Of a DNA stretch of 64,000 nucleotides, positions 63,643 through 64,000 are shown piece after piece; position 1 is the first letter of the stretch; every line of letters starts with the position of its first letter. The translations under genes and the position numbers were made by a program. The DNA lies in contig NZ_CP109460.1 in the NCBI RefSeq assembly GCF_036227565.1, positions 3,348,001 through 3,412,000 of the forward strand, given 5' to 3'. The DNA is from Streptomyces sp. NBC_01454. Its GTDB lineage: Bacteria; Actinomycetota; Actinomycetes; Streptomycetales; Streptomycetaceae. The notes under the pieces were generated by a model. That model had not been told where the DNA came from. It saw only the letters and a list, made by a program, of their open reading frames with translations, and ran no database searches.

Positions 63643-64000
63643 ATGACTCCCGGACCCGAGGCCGATTTTGCGCGTTCTTGTGTTCCCTCGATCACTTCGA
63701 GTGGTCAGCGGGTGTGTCTGTTGACCTCCGACGGGGTCCGGATCGAGGCCGCCCACACCCCCCGCCGGGCCCCGTACGGAGCGGATCCGGGCGCCTGCGC
63801 CGACGCCCCGGCGATCGTCCTCGCACACGGCTTCACAGGGGCGCTGGAGCGCCCCGCACTGCGTCGGGTGGCCGCCGCATTTTCCCAGCATGCGGACGTG
63901 ATCACGTTTTCTTTCCGTGGACATGGCGGCTCCGGCGGGCGGTCCACCGTCGGCGACCGCGAGGTGGAGGATCTGGCCGCCGCGGTCCGCTGGGCCCGCG
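63643..64000 (+). CDS. Alpha/beta hydrolase, N-terminal part
   Basis: Truncated by the right edge; 119 codons seen from the ATG at 63643. After a short leader, [20 protein letters not shown] and [24 protein letters not shown] contain the oxyanion-hole HGFTG of alpha/beta hydrolases, and [14 protein letters not shown] is the strand-turn after it. The nucleophile elbow lies beyond the window. An internal GTG (QRVCLLTS) is an alternative start. Divergent from glnR. Confidence 0.85.
   Translation, partial: MTPGPEADFARSCVPSITSSGQRVCLLTSDGVRIEAAHTPRRAPYGADPGACADAPAIVLAHGFTGALERPALRRVAAAFSQHADVITFSFRGHGGSGGRSTVGDREVEDLAAAVRWAR

Overview
The window is chromosomal DNA from a high-GC actinomycete, almost certainly a Streptomyces. 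The grounds are very strong G/C bias at third codon positions, frequent GTG starts and apparently leaderless genes. The gene content also fits: CdgB-type GAF-PAS-GGDEF diguanylate cyclase, MsiK sugar-ABC ATPase, mycothiol genes mshA and mshD, Lsr2, CarD, PhoRP/PhoU, GlnR and a CssRS-like pair. From memory, gene order resembles the S. coelicolor core region from about SCO4286 to SCO4160. This is recollection, not a search.

Layout. 1-4.3 kb: aminosugar genes (start of a sugar-binding lipoprotein, ROK kinase, nagA, PfkB kinase) with two DasR-like sites in the divergent promoter, then a small secreted SH3-like protein. 4.6-9.7 kb: membrane-anchored carbohydrate-binding protein, cdgB (with a BldD-like box and a perfect CRP-type dyad upstream), flavin reductase, ArfB-type hydrolase, terD. 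9.7-14.7 kb: divergent XRE regulator/methionine aminopeptidase pair sharing a repeated operator, then a hypothetical gene, a pentapeptide protein, an M24 peptidase and a NERD protein. 14.8-19.6 kb: tRNA-Thr(UGU), msiK with a third DasR-like site, a sugar nucleotidyltransferase, a DoxX protein. 19.8-25.1 kb: minus-strand carD-ispD-ispF-(F420 oxidoreductase)-cysS-rlmB. 25.9-30.6 kb: phosphate control (phoP-phoR, phoU, duplicated PHO-box modules), a Cys-rich 52-residue protein and a nickel-binding-type protein. 31-35.8 kb: gpmA, a His-rich secreted protein, a 24-residue amphipathic peptide gene with its own U-tailed terminator, YbjN and mshA. 36-41.5 kb: methyltransferase, XRE regulator/aldo-keto reductase pair, Lsr2, NUDIX, CHAD. 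41.5-50.5 kb: ppk, an ABC exporter pair, GNAT, mshD, secreted 5'-nucleotidase.

50.6-55.2 kb is an accessory island inside otherwise conserved housekeeping genes. It holds a methyltransferase, a TPR-type XRE regulator, a DUF6415-like protein, a Cys-containing hypothetical, a 40-residue acidic peptide with a GG motif and a C-terminal Cys, and a stand-alone protein kinase. I regard this as the best candidate for an undescribed system, possibly a RiPP-like peptide pathway. 55.3-64 kb returns to core genes: NmrA-type reductase, LmeA-like protein, cssS-cssR-htrA-like protease, LacI regulator, glnR with a structured leader, and the start of an alpha/beta hydrolase.

The conserved genes connect aminosugar uptake and catabolism (DasR sites), c-di-GMP developmental control (BldD, CRP), phosphate and polyphosphate metabolism (PhoRP, PhoU, Ppk, CHAD, 5'-nucleotidase), nitrogen control (GlnR), redox (mycothiol) and secretion stress (CssRS, HtrA). 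Most functions come from motif recognition and family knowledge. Start sites were chosen by ribosome-binding sites or leaderless promoter patterns and are less certain than stops.
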